From Sclerurus mexicanus (Eukaryota; Chordata; Aves; Passeriformes; Furnariidae), in assembly GCA_013396755.1 (NCBI GenBank), contig VWZF01006010.1, positions 434,001-498,000 on the forward strand: a stretch of 64,000 bases of DNA, given 5' to 3'. Both the position numbers and the translations under genes were made by a program. Shown here one piece after another: positions 44,101 to 59,100 of the stretch. The first letter of the stretch is position 1; every line of letters starts with the position of its first letter. The notes under the pieces were generated by a model. It had not been told where the DNA came from. It did no database searches and saw only the letters and a list, made by a program, of their open reading frames with translations.

Positions 44101-47100
44101 AGGTCAATGGCTACTCCTTGTGGAGGTCTCCATTTTCAGTGGCCACCACAGCACACCACAGAGGGTTTAATGTTTAGAAATACAGCTTCAGTTCTCTCTG
44201 CCTTTTTGGATGCAGTGGTTGGATCTGGGGCATTTTGCACAGCCAGGCCTTTCATGGATTCTGGTAAATCCACTGTTCTCCTGCAGAAGTCATGCTTGTC
44301 TGTCTCATATTGAACTACTCAAGCACAAAGCTTGCCAGATCTACTTACCTGTGCTCCATCTTTACCCTTCCCAGGCAAACCTGGCTCTCCAGCAGGCCCT
44401 GGTGCACCAGGTGGCCCTGGTAAACCCACTTTTCCTTCTTTTCCAGGATCACCCTGTAGAAGACAATCCATCAGAACTCTTAGCGGCCCACTAAAAACCA
44501 TTCCTGTCTCAGGTCTTTCATTGGGACTGAAAGATATGCATCTTTTCTAGCTTTTTCATCTGGATTCCTTGTGGTATCATAGGAAACACTCTTTTATGGA
44601 AAGTCTTTTCCTTCAGTAATCTCAAGGCACTTGTAATTTTCCTTAAGGAAAGTAAAAGGAGACTTCAAACAGACTTTGAATTGCCACGTTAGCACATCAG
44701 ACACTCAAGTAAGTGAATTGAGAATAAGTGTGTTGAAACTTTGAAACCTTAGATAAGTGATATAAAGGATTGGCAGGGCACATATAATCCTTTACACAAA
44801 AAGCTGGCCAAGTTTGGGACTACATCTGGACCCAGTCACACCTAAACTCCTCTCTGAGAAGGAGTTTAGAATGTAATCCTTCACGACTCAATGGAAGAGT
44901 CTCCCTGACAATTTTTTATGACTCTGTTGTCTGTGCAGTAAATAATCAAGAGTACCTTGCAATGAATCTTCTTAAACCAATGTGGCATTTACCATTGAAC
45001 TCTCTGAAGTCAGTGTCTTATATCAATAAAATATATTGTTGCTTCTTTCTTGCAAGTACATCACTCTGTCCATGACAGCACATGAGAGAGCCCTTGGTCC
45101 TCACATGACCCTGAGGTGGAGCTCAGTAATTTGGAAGATTTGACTGAAGGGGATAGGATTCATTCCCTCTTAAGCCCCAAATATATGCATATATAAGGCC
45201 ATATTTCTGATTAATCATTCCTACTCTAGCAAACAAAGATCAGGACTCCAGCATTCTGGGCAGGGTGCACTGTATGACCAAATCAATCCCTGAACTCAGA
45301 AAGCCTGTGAGATGGAACATAAGAATGAGGCATGGTAGGCAAATGGTAAACAAGAACTGCACTGGAAAGCTGAACTAAAGGTCCAGTTATAACAGCTTTT
45401 CAGGAAAGCAGAAATCTGTTTTATAAAATCAGGAAAGCCGCTTTTTCTTCCAGCTTTGGATTTACAGTGATGAATATGAGTTTCTTGAAACATCGAATGC
45501 TTGCTCTTGTCAGGCAAGGAGGATGGCAGAAGATCATAATTTCAAAATGTGTAGCAGTGACTTCACTATATCCAGTCATATCTCAGTGGTTTATTAGATT
45601 AATTATAAAGGCTGTAACAGGGTGAAAACCTTATAGCACATGTAATAGAGGAGTTCAGACACAATGATCTAATGAGTCCATGTGTCTTAACTGTGCATGA
45701 ACCTATGAAATGATTTCCTAGTTCAGATTGCTTCTGTCCAGTTACTTAAAATACCCAAGAAAAAAAAAAGAAACAGATCCATCAAAGAACAAACTCACCC
45801 TTTCCCCCTTTTCTCCTGCCTTTCCTGGCAGTCCAGGGCCTCCAGGCACACCCTGGAGAGAAAAGAATTTTAAAGCTTAGAAGTTTCTTTGTAGACAGTA
45901 TTTGATCCTAAAGCAAAGGTGTAGACCTGTGGGTTCAGTACAGTCTGCCTCAAGGATCAGTATCAGCTCTACATTTCCCAGTACAGACAACCTGTAATCC
46001 CAAGAACACCACAGAAGAGCTGCGTACCAGGTCCTTAAAGGAGGATTTCTTTTCAATACGAAAGGGAGTTGAACTGCAATAGCAGAAATAGAGCTAATCT
46101 TAGATTTGTGCATTCTGCTTCTACTAGTAACTTTTTATTTCATTTTCTGAAACACTTAACTGTTCTTAATCCATTACCAACCACCCTTCAATCATCATCT
46201 CTGTATCACAGAAGCTAAAAGCCTTCCAATATTATTTTTTTTATGGGTACTGCTCTCCAAAGCCAAACATCGAGAAACATAGCTATGTCTATTTACTCCT
46301 CTACTGCAGTTTTCCATCCTTTTCATGTCTTGGCAGATCTCAAAGGATCCCATGTCAAAATATAGATGATTTAGAGATCTAAATCAAATACTGTACCTTT
46401 CTAACTCATCAAAACATATTTTGAAGTGGTACTCCATTTTAAGATGTGAAATCATGTCATGGTACCATTAAGATTGGATTGATCTCAGAATGGATGTGAT
46501 AATTATTTTCCTTTCTGCACCGCTAAAAATTATTTCCAATTGTATTAGGTTTTATAGGTAATATATTGGTATTGCTGGTATAAAACTTTGCTTAACGGAA
46601 TATGAAATTGAGAAAGGTCTTGATTTTCAGTATCACTTTTCAATTTGAAATTAAATTACTAAATTAATACAGTTAAATTAAATGTATCTTAACAATTAGT
46701 ACAAAGGCAATTTAGGTTAGGTTTTCTTGGATTGCTCACATAATAAACTCTGTCTCAAAGAGTCCTCTGTGCCTGAATACATTATATCATGAGGTCTAAA
46801 TGCTTTTTTTCACCTACTCCAGTCCAAACCCACAGAATCCCCAGGAACTAGAAAGAAAATTACACTAGTGGAGCTGGGAGGAGAGTTAGTCCAAAGACTT
46901 TTTTAGCAAACATGAAAAGTTTTATCATGTACAACTTAATGATGGTGATGAACATCTACCGAGGTAGGGGGACACCACATTGATATCAAGGCTCTGATTG
47001 TAGGATCAAATGCCTATGTGATTTCATAATAAAAGGGGAGTTTACCACTATTTTTATATCAAGAAGTCGTCTTTACAAAAGAAAAGGACAAACGAAAACA

Positions 47101-50100
47101 AGGCAAAGAGAACAAAACCAAAGAGACAACAAACATTGAAATTTTCCTCTTGAAGAGCTGGCAGCAAAATTTGCTTTTGACATTTTGGTGAGGAATGAAG
47201 CAGCTCCATGCTTCCCTCTTGTTAAAAACGAATATGAGAAGATGTTTCATAGATACATCATTCCCTGGTGCCTCCAGATCTTTCAATTCTACCATAAGAA
47301 AATAGTGTAATGAAACACAGCCTTTTGAACCTGATAGTAATCCCTATGGAAGGGAAAACTAAGCACATTAAATAAAGAAATCAGGGCACAGATGGGAAAA
47401 CAAATACACTGGTGTATACATACCACATTTCCTGGCAAGCCTCTTGGACCTGGGGGCCCTGCTGGTCCACTCACACCCTGTTTTGAGAAAATTAAGTATG
47501 TGTGTGCATGTGTAAGTCACAACTTGTATCATCATAGGAACAAGATGTTCCAAGGGAGATTGGATTTCATGTAAAACAAGGTGTTGTACAAGAAGCAAGC
47601 AAAAAATAGCAAGTTTGTGATAAACTTTTTAGTGTAAAGAAGAATGAAACAATACACAATGGATGAAGGCACTGTTTGGGAGCTTAAAGTTACCTTCCAT
47701 CAAAATAAATCCTAAATCTAGCTGAGATACAGGACAAAACGTCTGGGCCAGAAACATCAAAAGAACAGAAGAAAGTATGTTGATTTATCATTAAAAAAAA
47801 AACACCTAGGTGAACAAAATATGGTTTGTTGAGAATTCTACCTTTCTCTGCTCTGGGCAACAAAATCTGAAAACACTCATTTGTACTAAATAGATGAACA
47901 GCCCAAAATATTGAGAATGTGTAGTTCTGAATTGCAGGTCTTTTCCATCTGCAAGTGAAAACTTTGTAGGGTGAAAAAATCCACGTGTGTCCCTAAAAAT
48001 TCATGGGAGGCTTTAGAGGACATACATCTGATTATTTATGTCCTCACAGAGATGTGTGTTTGGGATTACCAGGCTATATTTAGATATTTCATACAATCAT
48101 AGATTTGGGTTGGAAGGGACCTTAAACATCATCCCGTTCCAACCCTCCTGCCATGGGCAGGGACACCTTCTACTAGACCAGGCTGATCAAAGCCCCATTT
48201 GACCTGGCCTTCAGCACTTTCAGGAATGGGGCATCCACAACTGCTTTGAGCACCCTGTGCCAGGGCCTCACCACTCTCAGAGTAAAGAATTTCTTCCTAA
48301 TACCTAATCTAAACCTACTCTCATCTTAAAGCCATTTTCCCTTGTCCTATCACTATATGCCCTTTTAAAAAGTCCCTCTTCAACTCTCTTGCAGCTCTCC
48401 TTTAGGTACTGGAAGGGGTTCTAATGTCTCCCTGGAGCCTTCTCTTCACCAGCTTGAGCAATCCCAATTCTCAGCCTTCCCAACAGCAGAAGTTTAAAGG
48501 TTTCCTCATTTCTTTTATTTACAGATGCTGGTCTGTGAGCCAATAGAAACACTTGGAGCAGTGCCAGTCCGTGAAAGAATGGCAAAAACAGAAGGTTCCT
48601 GTATATACCTGCATTTCCATATCATTAACATAATCAAGAGGTTATACAAAGAAGCAAAACCAATGGGTAGGTTTGGTGGAAGGGGATGTTTTTTGCCTTA
48701 ATTTTTTTTTTTTTTGTTCCTCCCTAAAAATACTAAGGGGTTCTTCAGCCAAGAGTGAATGCCTAGTTCAAGGTTTAGGGTGAAAGCACTGCTTAGGGAC
48801 AATATCACAGAATATTCTGAGTTGGAAGGGACCCATAAGGATCATTGAGCCCAACTCTTAAGTGCATGGCCCATATGGGGATCAAACCTATGACCTTCGT
48901 GTTATTCACATCATGCTCTAATGTCTAGGGACCAATCCAAAAAGGAAAACCATGAACACAAAGGTGTAAGAATAAATGACAGTGCACTAAGATGCATAAT
49001 TTGGACTTCCTATTCCCTCCTTCTTCTGATCACAAGCATCCTCTCTCTCAATCATTATTTCAAATAGTTCTTCAGTCTTTCTTCCTTCTCTGCTTGCAAA
49101 GAAAGTCTATGGCCTCTTACTCAGCTGCAAAGGCCTTATGTGCTCTCACAACAAAATGGGACTGAAAACCTTTGCTGTTCCTTAGCACGGGCAACAGCAG
49201 CGCTCCCAACAATGCACACCTCAAAAAGAGGTGTGGGATGAGTCCTCTAGATGAGCCAGTATTCAAAAAGGCAGAATGGATGAGGAAACCTAAAAGCAAC
49301 CGTGATCAAAAAGCTATTCATGCTGCTGCTGATCAGCTCCCTGCTCCAGCTGGCTGCCTGGGCTGGGCTGATATCACAGTGCAGTCTCAAGCTCTGCCAG
49401 CACCTCACCCAGAAAAGGGAGTTTTGTTAGACAGGGAGAGATTTGGGCAAAAAAGGAGGCACAGTTTCGAGCTGCCCTGATTGGGGTATTCTCTGTTTGG
49501 TGCAGATGGGCATGTTTGCCCCCAAGCATTGACTCTTCCAGCTGCAGATTAGGATATGCCCTGTGCCCAAGCAGCCTGGGACTACTAAAATGCAAGGCAT
49601 TGACTTCAGTGTCCCTTCAGGAGTGTTACTGCCAGGGAAAAGTGCTGCAAGAGAAGCAGTTACTCACAGTCTCTCCAGGGACTCCAGCTTCTCCTCGGGC
49701 TCCCTTCTCCCCCTTTGCACCCTGTGCAGAAAGAAGAGAGAGATACCAGCTGATTAGACATGGGAGGGAACTGCCTGCCAGATAAAAGGACTTCAAAACG
49801 ACTGAATGTGCACTAGGCAATAGTTTTTGTTAACCAATGCACAGAAGAGTTAACAGCTAAGGAAATAGCTCCTGGTTCTCTATGCAGCAAGGAAAGGAAA
49901 TATAAAAATAAAACCCAGGGGCTTAAGAAGAATTACTAATGGCTGATCAGCTCAGAGGCTGTTTTTCAGCACAGGATGCTGAAACTTGCAGGTATTCATC
50001 TGGGTGAAACTCCTTCCTATCCTCAGGCCTACCAGCTACTTCACTTCCAGATGAACTCTGATGGTCTCCTTTCACAGAGGAGGATTTGCCTGAAGTTCTC

Positions 50101-53100
50101 AAACATAAACATGAGTCACTTAGAAATGGTCAAAACAGATCACTGTGCAGGGGGTTTGTCCTAGTCCCTCCCATCCCACAGCCCTTTCTGAAGAATTTTG
50201 GCAGAACAAGGTCTATTCACTGAACCATCCCCCATTTAGTGGACACTAGTTAAAAGTTGCATGGAATTACAGTTTAGGCTTATTTCAGAATGCTAAGTCT
50301 GCTGTTAACCTGTTTAAGCCGTTGATGCCCAAATATTGATGATTATATGGCTTGGGCACAGCACATATCATGGCAGAATGAACACCTACCCATGTTGACA
50401 TGAAAACACCTCAGTGACGACCGGAAACAACATGCGTCAGCCAAGAAATTTGCCAAGATGATTGAGACTATAAAACCATTTCACATGAGCCATAGTTCAT
50501 TCAAGGTCAAAAGGACTGGGGTTGAATCTGACTGCTCTACAATGTTTTGACAATGTACTGCAGTGACTTATCTGTGAGACCTGTGGCATCAGTACAAGAT
50601 GCCCTCTTGAAGGATCATGAAGTTGGAAGAAGTCACTCAGACAATACTGATCATGCTACAGAGATACCATATTTCTCAGTTCATTTTCCTCCTGTTTTCC
50701 TGATGTCCAGCACAAGTAAATACCTCTATAGAAGTCCCTGAACTTGCAACAATGAGAATGAAGAAATGGGCTGCAGGTCCGTAGGGGGAGAATTATTTAT
50801 AGTGATATAGACCTTGAGGGCACTTGTCTCTGGTCATGGCAACAATTTTCTTCAAGGCTGGGCCCTCTTACCTGTACTCCTGCAAGTCCTGGGGCACCTT
50901 GTTTACCAGGGACCCCGGGCAATCCCTGCAAAAACAGAGGGAGAAATGAAGGATATGAAGGGAACTGCTCCTTTCTTTTCCTGAGCAGAAGATGATCCTC
51001 CCTTCTCTCACTGAGAGAAGAAAGACTGCTCTTTACAGAAGCTGTGACTACACAGGACTCTGTCTTTCCTGGGGATCCAGAAGAAGAGCAGTCCAAAATA
51101 CAAATGCAGTACCCAAATGCACAATTTAGCTGGGCCACACCACCTTAAAAGCCCTTAGTAAATCCTGTACAACTTTACTGACAGCCAAACTCTGTCTAGC
51201 AAACCCCAGGGTCCATTTTTCAGCTACTAAGGCCCAGAACTACAGATTAGGTGTCTAAATACATGTAGTCATGTATCTTCCTCTACAGTTCATACAAAGA
51301 CAAGCACTACTGTGGCTATTTCTGATGAGAGAGACATCCCAGTATGGAAGAAGCATGTCCCACCCTCTCCCTCCAAAACAGGCAGCTCTCACGTCCTGTC
51401 ATTGCTGAAGTTCAAAACCAACAGAAGAAACACTTGGCTGTGCTTACAGGTTCTCCACTGGTTCCTCGATCTCCTTTCTCCCCTTTTGGTCCAGGTTCAC
51501 CCTGATATAAAACAATGCGACAAAGAGAGAAATAAAGGCTGTTTCCATGTCCAGAAGTCACACTAGTCCTGTGTGGTAAGAGGGCTTTTTCAATCAGTTA
51601 TCCATTTATCATAGAGTAGCTTCTGCAAAGGACTTTGAGGTCGATGAATCAAAACTGATATCCTACACTAAGACTTGGAGATCCCTGTCTAGACTTCTTG
51701 GTCTGTTATAATAATAATTGAAAAAAAAAATCAGTTTAAAAGGAGAACATTTTTTCTCCATGGAAAACAGCTGGAGGAATGATCCCACATACAGAGAGTT
51801 CCCTATCCCATCTATAAGAGAAAGGTGTTCAGGCTCTCATCTTGAGCACTTCCAGAAGAGTGCACCATGCAGCTATTCCTGATTTCTAGTTCTATTAACA
51901 TCTCCATACATTCGTGCAGCTTCTGCTCCCTCCTGCAATGTCAGGACATTATTTCATGCACCACCATCACTGGCTAATAGGATTAATTTATTCCTGTTCT
52001 TCCTCCTTACAGTAAATTGAAGATGCTTTCAGACAGAAGTTCATCAGCTTTGTCCTGAGCTCTAGAACAGTAATCAATAAATCCATATTTCTGCTTTTTA
52101 TAAATTGAACAGGAAAGTACACAATTATGGAACTATCTGGAATAAACCAGGCACTACATAAATACTCACATTTGTATATTGATATGAACATATGTACTCA
52201 GGCAACAGCAATCATTACTTATTCATTATTTATCACACAAAGTGTTTCAATTATGCAATCAAGGAAGAGTAAGAACATCAGTGATTTTAGCGACATACAC
52301 ATGCAAGGAATAGTGATCAGTCAAAATGCAGAGCCAGACAAATCAGCTTGAATTTTATTCATGTCAGCTATTTGCCAATCATTTCTACAACACCTGGGAA
52401 TTCACAGTCCATTTTCAAATGATTCTCTAACAGACAAAATAAATGTATCTGCATAAATATTTCTTATGCTTGTATTTATTATGCATTATGAATAAATATT
52501 ATCATCTGTGATAAATAATGGGAGGAATTTTACTCTACAAGTAGCATTCTGTTAGATCAACTTTTAACTAGGCAGTCCCTGATGCCATCTAGTGTCCTTC
52601 AGAAAGATATCAGGGCCACCTAAAGTGGCTCAAGTGAAGGGTCCAAAGCTGAAAACTTGTACAATGGTGCCTGAAATTCTTTTTAGAGAGCATAACAACA
52701 AAGCACAGGCCTACATCAGTACAAATGTAGGCAGGGGTGGCGTTACTGAGTTAGAATAAGAACACATATTACCAGAGAAAACAAGACTGCAAACAGAAGA
52801 AATAATTCATCAGGTAAAGGGAGGAAGTTTTTTTAATACTCTTCTTTCTCCCGCTTTTTCCTTAACACTTGACTTGCACAATAGTGCAAACTCTAACCAC
52901 CACGGATGTGGGTAGAGGAAGCATTTCATTGCAGAATCACAAGATGGTTTGGATAGGAAGGGAATTTAAAGATAATCTAGTTCCAAACCCCTGCCATGGG
53001 CAGAGATGCCACCAACTAGACCAGGTTTCTCAAAGTCCCATCCAACCCGACCTTGAACACTTCCAGGGATAGGGAATCCACAGCTTCTCTGAGCAGCCTG

Positions 53101-56100
53101 TTCCAGTGCCTCAACACTCTCACAGTAAAAAACTACTTCCAAATACATAATCTAAACCTTTCCTCTTTCAGTTTAAAGCCATTTCCCCTTGCCCTGTCAC
53201 TACATGTCTGTGTCAAAAGTCCCTCTGCAGCTCTCTTGTACCTTTAGGTACTGGAAGGTGCTGTAAGGTCTTCCTGGAGCCTTGTCTTCTCCAGGCTGAA
53301 CAGAAACAATTGTCTCAGCCTTTCCTCAGAGGAGAGGTGCTCCAGAGGTGCTCCAACAGGTCCATGTCCTTCTTATGTCAGGGGTCCCAGAGCTGGAAGC
53401 AGCACTCCAGGAGGGGTCTCGCCAGATCAGAGGGGTAGAATCACTTGCTTTTGATACAGCCCAGGGCTCAACTGAGTTTCTCTAATTCAACCCACCAGCA
53501 AATCTGACTGCGAGTCCTTCCAAGTTTGCCAAGTCCATGATTCTCTGCCGGGGCTGTTAACACTGTGTGTTAGTGCTGCCCACTGGCAGCTGGTCTTAAT
53601 CTACTGCCACCCACTTTTTACCTACAGCTCAGTGCACAGAAGTGACACAGTGACAGGTAACAGCTGTCACCAACCTGGGCCAGAGCAGGGCTTTCAACTT
53701 CCATGACCTGCTCTTGGCAGTGTCCCCTGTAGTCTCAATTATGTCTTAGTAATTTCTGTGCCACTTAAAGGACAGTAAATGCAGTGGGGACACAGCTGTG
53801 CCCAGCTGCAGTGGAGGACAGAAGGCAGAGTGAGAGACACATCTTCTTTTACTTCTTTTTCCTCTTTCCAGGCATCTCTCACCCCATCTCCAAAAATATT
53901 TCATGATTCTAACTGAATAGCCTAAATAAATATGAAAAAGTTCCCTGGTGTTATACACCATACACTCAATGGGAAGCAGTGGCAAGGATTGGTTTCCGGA
54001 GAGTGCATGCCAAGATTCAGCACCCTGCTGGCCCTGCCACCTCTATAACATAACCCATGACACTCTCCTAAGGCTTATCACCACCTTCTAACACTTCAAT
54101 TTTTAGACCTGTAAATCAAAGGTAACTATTCTTACCTCCACTCTCCTCCCAAAGCTCTCAGTGCTAAGTGCAGACCTGTGCTATCGTGTCATGACATCTG
54201 TCTGGCACATGGAGAAATCCCAGCACACTGACCAGCTGACCCACTGCAAGCCTTTTATATCTTACTGCCTTGCAGCTTATTTACAGGAGCAATGCACTCA
54301 AAGCAAAAGAAACAAATAACTCCTTCTGCGATTGTAGAACTACAAACATCACATAAGACATTGTTGTTCTGTGTGTTTCCTTAGTGTGAATATATATACA
54401 TATATAAGTGCAAACTATGAGCCAAGGGAAAAAAAAGCAAACAAAAGAGTCTTATCTCTATTTCCAGTACTACCTCACATCCTTGTTTCCTTCTTCAGCC
54501 TCTGAAGAACCTAGCACATATGCATTCCTTTCTAATGGCACTCTTAGAGCCTACCTCTGCCATTCATAAAACCTCCTGATCTGCAACAAACTTATTCACA
54601 GACCATGTTATGTCATTTATCTCCCACTGTGTGTTGCAAGTGGGAAATAAAACTTCATTTTAAACTTGGTTTAAGAGACTGGGTGAGCATACAGCTGTGT
54701 TCCAGCCACATTTGGTTTGAATGCTCTTTCTACCAGAACATCTTTGGACTTCTCATCATGGTTGTTTACAATGGTGAAGATGCCCAGAACCAGACACAAA
54801 GCGAGTTTTTTACTGAAAGCATTTAAATAACACAGAAAACATTAAGGTGCCGTATGTCTATCAGATACAAGAGGTGATAAGCCAGAAGCCATGTTTATTA
54901 GAGATGTTACTTACAGGAATCCTGGGGTGTGGGGTGAAGAAGGCTGTCTGGAACAGAAACCAGAGTGTTACAAGACCAATTGACTGTGTTTTCTTGAAAT
55001 GCAATAACTTGTGTTCTCCTTGCCATTACAGTTTATACATTCCATACATCCATCAACAGGCTTATAAATGATCAACTCATTGTTACATCTGGCCGTTTGG
55101 AAAGAAGCCTACAAATATCAGATATTTCCTAGAGTATTTTAAATATGAGTATAAACTCAAAAACATGTCCCACTGCTATGAAAAAACAAGAAGTCTTTCC
55201 CCTTTTTAACAAGTTTACTGTTAGCAATCTCCAGCTCACTTTTCCACTTGAAGCCATCTTCTATATTATTAAATTTCCTGACACCAAGGTTGAGCTTGGT
55301 GTGCTCTCTCTCTGCTTTGTACCATGTACATGATATCTCAATGTAATTGTCTTAGGGAATATACAGTCATTCTGGCCACGAAAGGACTGGCCACGAAAAA
55401 AACCGAGAAATTTTGTAGAGAGAGTATGTTTTATCAAAGCTGATAAAATAAGGAAGAAAAAAACCAGTTCTTGATGAACTGAAGATATGTCAAAATCATC
55501 ATCTATTTTTAACAGCTGACATAGAAGTTTTTTCTCCCTACAACACAGGAACTTGAGCAGTCAGACATGTCTTTGCTATGTCTGGCCATGTTGTAACATG
55601 TTTGTGAGTTGCCTTCTCCACCTTTTCTAAGAGATTTTTTCTTGATGTTGTGACTGGGTCATCTTCTGTGACAGAGATGGAGTTTGCCTACATGAAGCAC
55701 CCTTTGGCACAGATTGAAGAGGTCCAACGAATGGCAGGGAATAAATTATAATACATCATCCATTACATGAAAGTCTCAAGACACTTGATTTTCACCAACA
55801 GACCTTGATTCAAATTTTCTCCATAGTCTGTGAATGTGGCAACTCTATCCTGCTGTAGTGAGCAGAGATGATGAGCAGATATCTGCCAGTTCTTGGAGGA
55901 TCTGTGACTGGGGTAAGTCCTCTGGTTACAATCATAGGCTTCTTCCAAGCTGCTTACTCAGATTTTGCTGGAGGGAACTGTGAGGTTTGTGTGTTTACAT
56001 TCAGTGGATGCTGGTTCAATCACCAGTGAACATCATTGTAATTACACTTGGGCTCCCAAAAGTAATTTTTCAGGCTTATACTTAAAACAATAAATTGATG

Positions 56101-59100
56101 TATTCGTGGTCTGTTGGGTTTTTTGGAGTTTTTCATTAGCAAAAAGAGTACATGCAGCCAGGTGTGACTGGTTTGTGTGTTGGATCCAGGGCTGAACCAA
56201 GAATAATCTGGGATGAGAGGGTCTTTCTGGGCTTGCAGCACAACATGGCACTATATGCCAGGGAGGATCTGAGGGGCTGCAGCATCACTGAAACTCAGTG
56301 GTCCACCCCAAAAGTTCATGTCAATGAGAAGTGGAACCTTTTGCCCTTGCTGGAAAAAGGTGAATTGTTCCCCAGGAAGACAAGCTGTTTTTCACTGGTT
56401 TATTGAGTGAACCAGTCTTACCCTGAGATCCCAGTGGGCAAAATCTAGTTTTACCCTGGAAAATCTGCAGGAATGTACTCTCTGTTTTCAGCCATGACCT
56501 TCTTCAAACAGCACCCATAGCTGCTAAACAAATCAAGTGCTACCACAAGGCAAGGGCATAAAAAATGCTGTTTGCAAAGAGGTAAAGGAAGGCACAACCT
56601 CCCCAAAAAATAAAAAGACCAAATGCATCTTGATACTGCTTCTCTGAAGCAAAGGGAGATAATCTCAGAGCAAACAGGTCCTAAGGTTGCTGCAGGGAAG
56701 TAAGGAACTTGAAAAGATTTGTTTTTGAGGAATTTATACAAAGGAAGTGTGATGATGCCTTGAATACTGTTGCAGAACTGAACACAATCTTACTTACTGT
56801 TCCAGGTAAGCCTGGTGGTCCAGGGGAACCCCTGTCACCCTGGAGAGAGGAGAAAAAGGTAACTAAAGATATGAAAAGATGCCCAAATAAAACTCAATAT
56901 TACCTGCTAGAAGATGCAGCGTTACCAGATGAGATGCAACGTAACCAACCAGCTCAGTGACACTGAAAATCCCAATGCACGTCTCTGATGGGTGGACTGT
57001 ACCCCAGTGCTCTGGCCAGAAGTTTTGCTGGCCTTGCTTTATTACATGCAAGATTCTCACTTTTTTGTCTTTATCACTTTATGATTTTATCACTGACCTG
57101 AATTCACAGTTCATTTCTAAAGTTACCCCATCCAGTGTAGGATATTGAATTTGTCTTTTAAATCAAATTTGAGTAAAACTCTTGATTGAAAAACACGTTT
57201 TAGCTGAACTTTTTCACTGATGGAAAAAAAAAATTCCTGTTTTTCATAAAATATTTAAGTTTCTAAATCCAGCTGTCCTCTTAATTTTTGAGTTAAAACT
57301 GTACTGTTGCTGGAGTATCTCACAAGCATTATCTGAGTGTTGTGGCTGACACTGACTTTCCTGGGGGCTGTGCTCCACCAACATCAGTCCCCTGACACTT
57401 CAAAGCCAAGAACTATGAACAATACTACTTAACCTCCCAGATATAGGAGATTCAGGTACATCATTGTTGTCAATTGACCATCCATGAAAGAATTACCACC
57501 TCCAGAAATGGTGAAAGCCACTGATAAACTGAGAAATGATGTATCCTAGGAAGAACAAGAAAGTGGCACCCACATCCTAAATGTTATTGCCACTACAATG
57601 AGGGCAATTTTTTGCCATACATCCACAAGCATCTGCAAAGTCAGTGATTCTTCTTCACCTTCATGTTCACAGGCTTGAATGTAAATTTTGGTGGACATTA
57701 CCTTTGTCTAGTTACCTCATTTTCACCAAAATTAATGGTCTTGTGATGGCAAAAGCCCAGACTGCTCCTTAAATTATTGTTCTAACACACTTCAGGCAGG
57801 CACAGAAAACTTCTTCTTTTCCGGGCTCATTTTTATCAGCCAATTATAAAACAGAGAAAATTTTCCTTGAATTAAAGAAATTGACCTTAATTTCATCATC
57901 TTGCATTGCTCAATAAGTGATTGTCTTCATCCCACACACAGCTGTTTCTGCTGCTTCTCTGTAAAGCTGAGCTAAAAGTCTTCCAATGTTTCTGATCTTT
58001 CTCAGATACTCTCTTTTATCACTTGTCTCTTCCCCATTACCTCTTTTCCTTCCTGTCTAAGGAATATTGTGATCATTTCATGACTTACCTTTTCTCCTCT
58101 TTCACCTTTCATTCCTGGGAGACCATCTCTTCCAGTTTCTCCCTAAAAACATGGAAAGGAAAGCAGGAAATATTCACATTTTGATTTGATTGCATCACTC
58201 CCACCAAAATATTTTACACTTTCAGTTATCTTAGCTATCTTTCAAGAGGTAAAGCAAGAAATTAAAAATGTAAAATTTTGAAAATGGCATCATAAAATCC
58301 ACATTATTTTCAAAACGAATGAATATCAATTGAGTTCATGGAAAGGAAAGCACCAATCCTAAAATAACTTGCTTGTAGAAGATCCTACTGCCTGATGCAG
58401 TTAAAAAAATAAAGATTTTTTTCCAGCAGGACAAGAAAGGCAGCAGAACAGGAGTTAAGATCCAAAGTGGATATTCATATTACTGTTTCATTTATATAAG
58501 AGATTTCTGAATCATCTATTTCCTGGTGCCTAACTCTCTATTTTGCCCAGGTAACCTGGCCTTCTGAACATGAGATGCTAAACAAGGATGATGTGATACT
58601 CCTCAAAGTGTATACACAAAGAGTATTTATCCTGCATTCAAATTGGAGCTACCTGACCTACATTTCTATAATATTATAGAGAGTGAATCACATAATCATG
58701 GAATGGTTTGGGTTGGAAGGGACCTTAAAGATCACGTAGTTTCAAGCCCTGTCATGGGCCAGGACACTTTCCACTAGACAAGGTTGCTCTAAACTCCATC
58801 CCATCTGTCCTTGAACACTTCTAACAGAATATATTCTATATTCTATGCTCTGCAATGTATATAATGGAGCAAACTCAATGGAAAGAACTCAGCTGATTTT
58901 TGATCCTTCTTGTTCACATTCAAGCATGTGATCAACTCTCAGGAGTACAGACCTCATTTACATGGTTAAATTTATTGTCAGGCCCCTGATAGAAATATTT
59001 CCTGGTGTGAAGATGCCTCCAGAGGTCTGGAGCCAGCTAGGGGAAGCAGTAGACACCAGGGTGTGGGTGAAAGTTAGACCATCAGAAAATAACCAAGCCA

